Assembly: GCA_028282195.1 (NCBI GenBank)
Contig: JANQII010000154.1
Location: 1-32,870, forward strand
DNA length: 32,870 nucleotides
Direction: 5' to 3'
Origin: Prolixibacteraceae bacterium
Lineage (GTDB): Bacteria; Bacteroidota; Bacteroidia; Bacteroidales; Prolixibacteraceae
Part shown: in pieces, positions 31,808 through 32,870 of the stretch
Layout of the letters: the number at the start of each line of letters is the position of its first letter
Position numbering within the stretch: the stretch's first letter is position 1
The notes under the pieces: model-generated
Databases searched by the model: none
What the model was told of the DNA's origin: nothing
What the model saw: only the letters and a program-made list of their open reading frames with translations
Position numbers and translations under genes: made by a program

Positions 31808-32554
31808 GTGATAAGAACGTTCGTTAAAAAAATAAAACTCTTTTCTTCTCCAAGGAAAGAGTTTTATTTATACCTAAAGTCCCTTTTTGAAGTTTATCCT
31901 GAAAACATGAAGCTTTATGAAATTGCTTTAATTCATAAATCAGCTTCAAAACAGGATTCACAACAAAACTGGGTAAACAACGAGCGTCTTGAATACCTGG
32001 GAGATGCCATTCTCGGGGCAATCATTGCTGAGTTTTTATACAACAGGTACCCGAATAAAGATGAAGGTTTTCTGACCCAAATGCGTTCAAAGTTGGTAAA
32101 TCGGAGCTTTCTGACCGAACTAACTTACAAAATTGGACTGAACAATTACATCAAATCAAACACAAATAGCACGACTGAAAACAGCCATATTTATGGTGAT
32201 GCCTTAGAAGCTATAATTGGGGCTTTTTATCTCGACAAAGGATATTACGCCACCAAACAATTCATAATTAAAAAATTACTTCCTGAGCACGTTGACTTAA
32301 CAACAATTCAAAGTACCAATACCAATTTTAAAAGTCAACTAATCGAGTGGAGCCAAAAGGTCAAAAAAGAAATTAGTTTTGAAACGACAGAGCATCTGGC
32401 TAATGATGTTCATAAACCTTCTTTTATATCGAAAGTAATTCTTGACGAAGAAGTAATAAGTAAAGGGGACGGAAGTTCAAAAAAAGAAGCCCAACAAAAT
32501 GCTTCGGAAAAAGCTTTAAAAAATTTGAAAGAGATTTATCCAAGTACTTTTTAA
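31808..32554 (+). CDS. rnc: Ribonuclease III
   Basis: A 248-residue double-strand-specific endonuclease for rRNA and mRNA processing. The catalytic signature NNERLEYLGDAILGAIIAEF (about 57-76) and the second acidic motif YGDALEAIIGAFYLDKGYY (about 128-146) are intact. A C-terminal dsRNA-binding domain lies about 172-243 (NFKSQLIEWSQKVK, ending GSSKKEAQQNASEKALKNL). The start is GTG at 31808, 4 bp after the fabF stop. The acpP-fabF-rnc order is a conserved operon. Confidence 0.97.
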   Translation: MIRTFVKKIKLFSSPRKEFYLYLKSLFEVYPENMKLYEIALIHKSASKQDSQQNWVNNERLEYLGDAILGAIIAEFLYNRYPNKDEGFLTQMRSKLVNRSFLTELTYKIGLNNYIKSNTNSTTENSHIYGDALEAIIGAFYLDKGYYATKQFIIKKLLPEHVDLTTIQSTNTNFKSQLIEWSQKVKKEISFETTEHLANDVHKPSFISKVILDEEVISKGDGSSKKEAQQNASEKALKNLKEIYPSTF

Positions 32555-32870
32555 TTTAACCTGAGTTTGGGATAAGAACCTGAATACTATATTGATAATG
32601 AACAATTTATTCAGTCATGGATTTCTGAAAAGTTGGAAAGCGATTGAATACAGTCGAATATAATTGTTTTTCTATTGTTTTCCCCCGAATTCGGGGCATT
32701 CGATCGTCTTCATTTTTTGTTTAAATCACAATTTACAGGTAATGAATGAGGAGCAGTTCATAATTAGGGTAGGTTACTGTCAGCTTTGCGGGAGTTGCGG
32801 GTTTCAGGTTGCGGGTTACGAGTTGTACAGGGGTTTCATCTTTCCAAAAGATGACACCCATTGTTTCCAA
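32555..32870. repeat. Repeat-rich intergenic tail
   Basis: No gene. It contains a perfect 14-bp palindrome CCCCGAATTCGGGG (32683-32696) and a GTTGCGGG-type tandem tract (about 32,786-32,825). A hairpin of GGGT-TCATCTTT against AAAGATGA-ACCC (32831-32843/32847-32859) has one mismatch and a 3-nt loop. The tract resembles the GTAACCCGTAACACG run near 11,428 in reverse orientation. Confidence 0.6.

Noticed and set aside
1..32870. tRNA or rRNA genes
   Set aside because: No cloverleaf with a TTCRANY-type loop and CCA-proximal stem, and no conserved rRNA stretch, was recognised by eye; a covariance search would be needed for certainty.

Overview
The window reads as a chromosomal segment of a low-GC Bacteroidota, most likely from the Marinilabiliales/Prolixibacteraceae side of the phylum. 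The pointers are Bacteroidota-type -7 boxes (TAnnTTTG) in front of several genes, a TonB-dependent receptor paired with a DUF4249 lipoprotein, a BlaI/BlaR1 pair whose sensor carries a carboxypeptidase-regulatory-like domain and a TonB-type C-terminus, and the purN | acpP-fabF-rnc block seen in many Bacteroidota. The taxonomic placement is inference; there is no rRNA marker here.

Region 1 (about 1-5,300) is accessory. Single genes and gene pairs all lie on the minus strand: a YdeI/OmdA-like protein, a YhcG-type PDDEXK nuclease, a GNAT-like/XRE pair, a thioredoxin-like protein, a HigB/HigA toxin-antitoxin pair and a small DUF3784-like membrane protein. They are separated by spacers rich in hairpins and repeats. 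Two spacers are clearly related, and the window opens with a ~100-bp imperfect inverted repeat. About 5,250-5,690 looks like eroded coding sequence.

Region 2 (about 5,690-11,090) is an outer-membrane locus on the minus strand: a lipoprotein with a three-hairpin leader, a DUF4249 lipoprotein, a TonB-dependent receptor and a small beta-barrel protein. A 16-bp perfect hairpin separates the first lipoprotein from the DUF4249/receptor pair.

Region 3 (about 11,280-19,260, plus strand) holds mfd behind repeat-rich DNA, a methionine-rich secreted DUF6263-like protein, a flavodoxin-fold NAD(P)H oxidoreductase and a blaI-blaR1 operon. The operon has two identical TACTA-N6-TAGTA dyads 53 bp apart, one lying on the -7 box. 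The 5' end of blaR1 is broken by a frameshift that one extra TTCG unit would repair.

Region 4 (about 19,280-23,530) holds a lipoprotein TIM-barrel isomerase, an NfeD-SPFH membrane pair, a CIA30-like protein and a SHOCT-domain secreted protein. Region 5 (about 23,780-32,870) is mostly core: leuS, a YitT-family membrane protein, an M23 peptidase, a RibD/DHFR-like reductase, purN, acpP, fabF and rnc, ending in more palindromic repeats.

The most unusual signals are non-coding. A ~155-bp MITE-like element occurs twice (19,101-19,257 and 26,503-26,657) with compensatory changes in its terminal inverted repeats. The blaI operator/promoter layout is unusually clear. Both toxin-antitoxin modules have -7 boxes only 4-5 nt from the first start codon, which predicts leaderless toxin transcripts.
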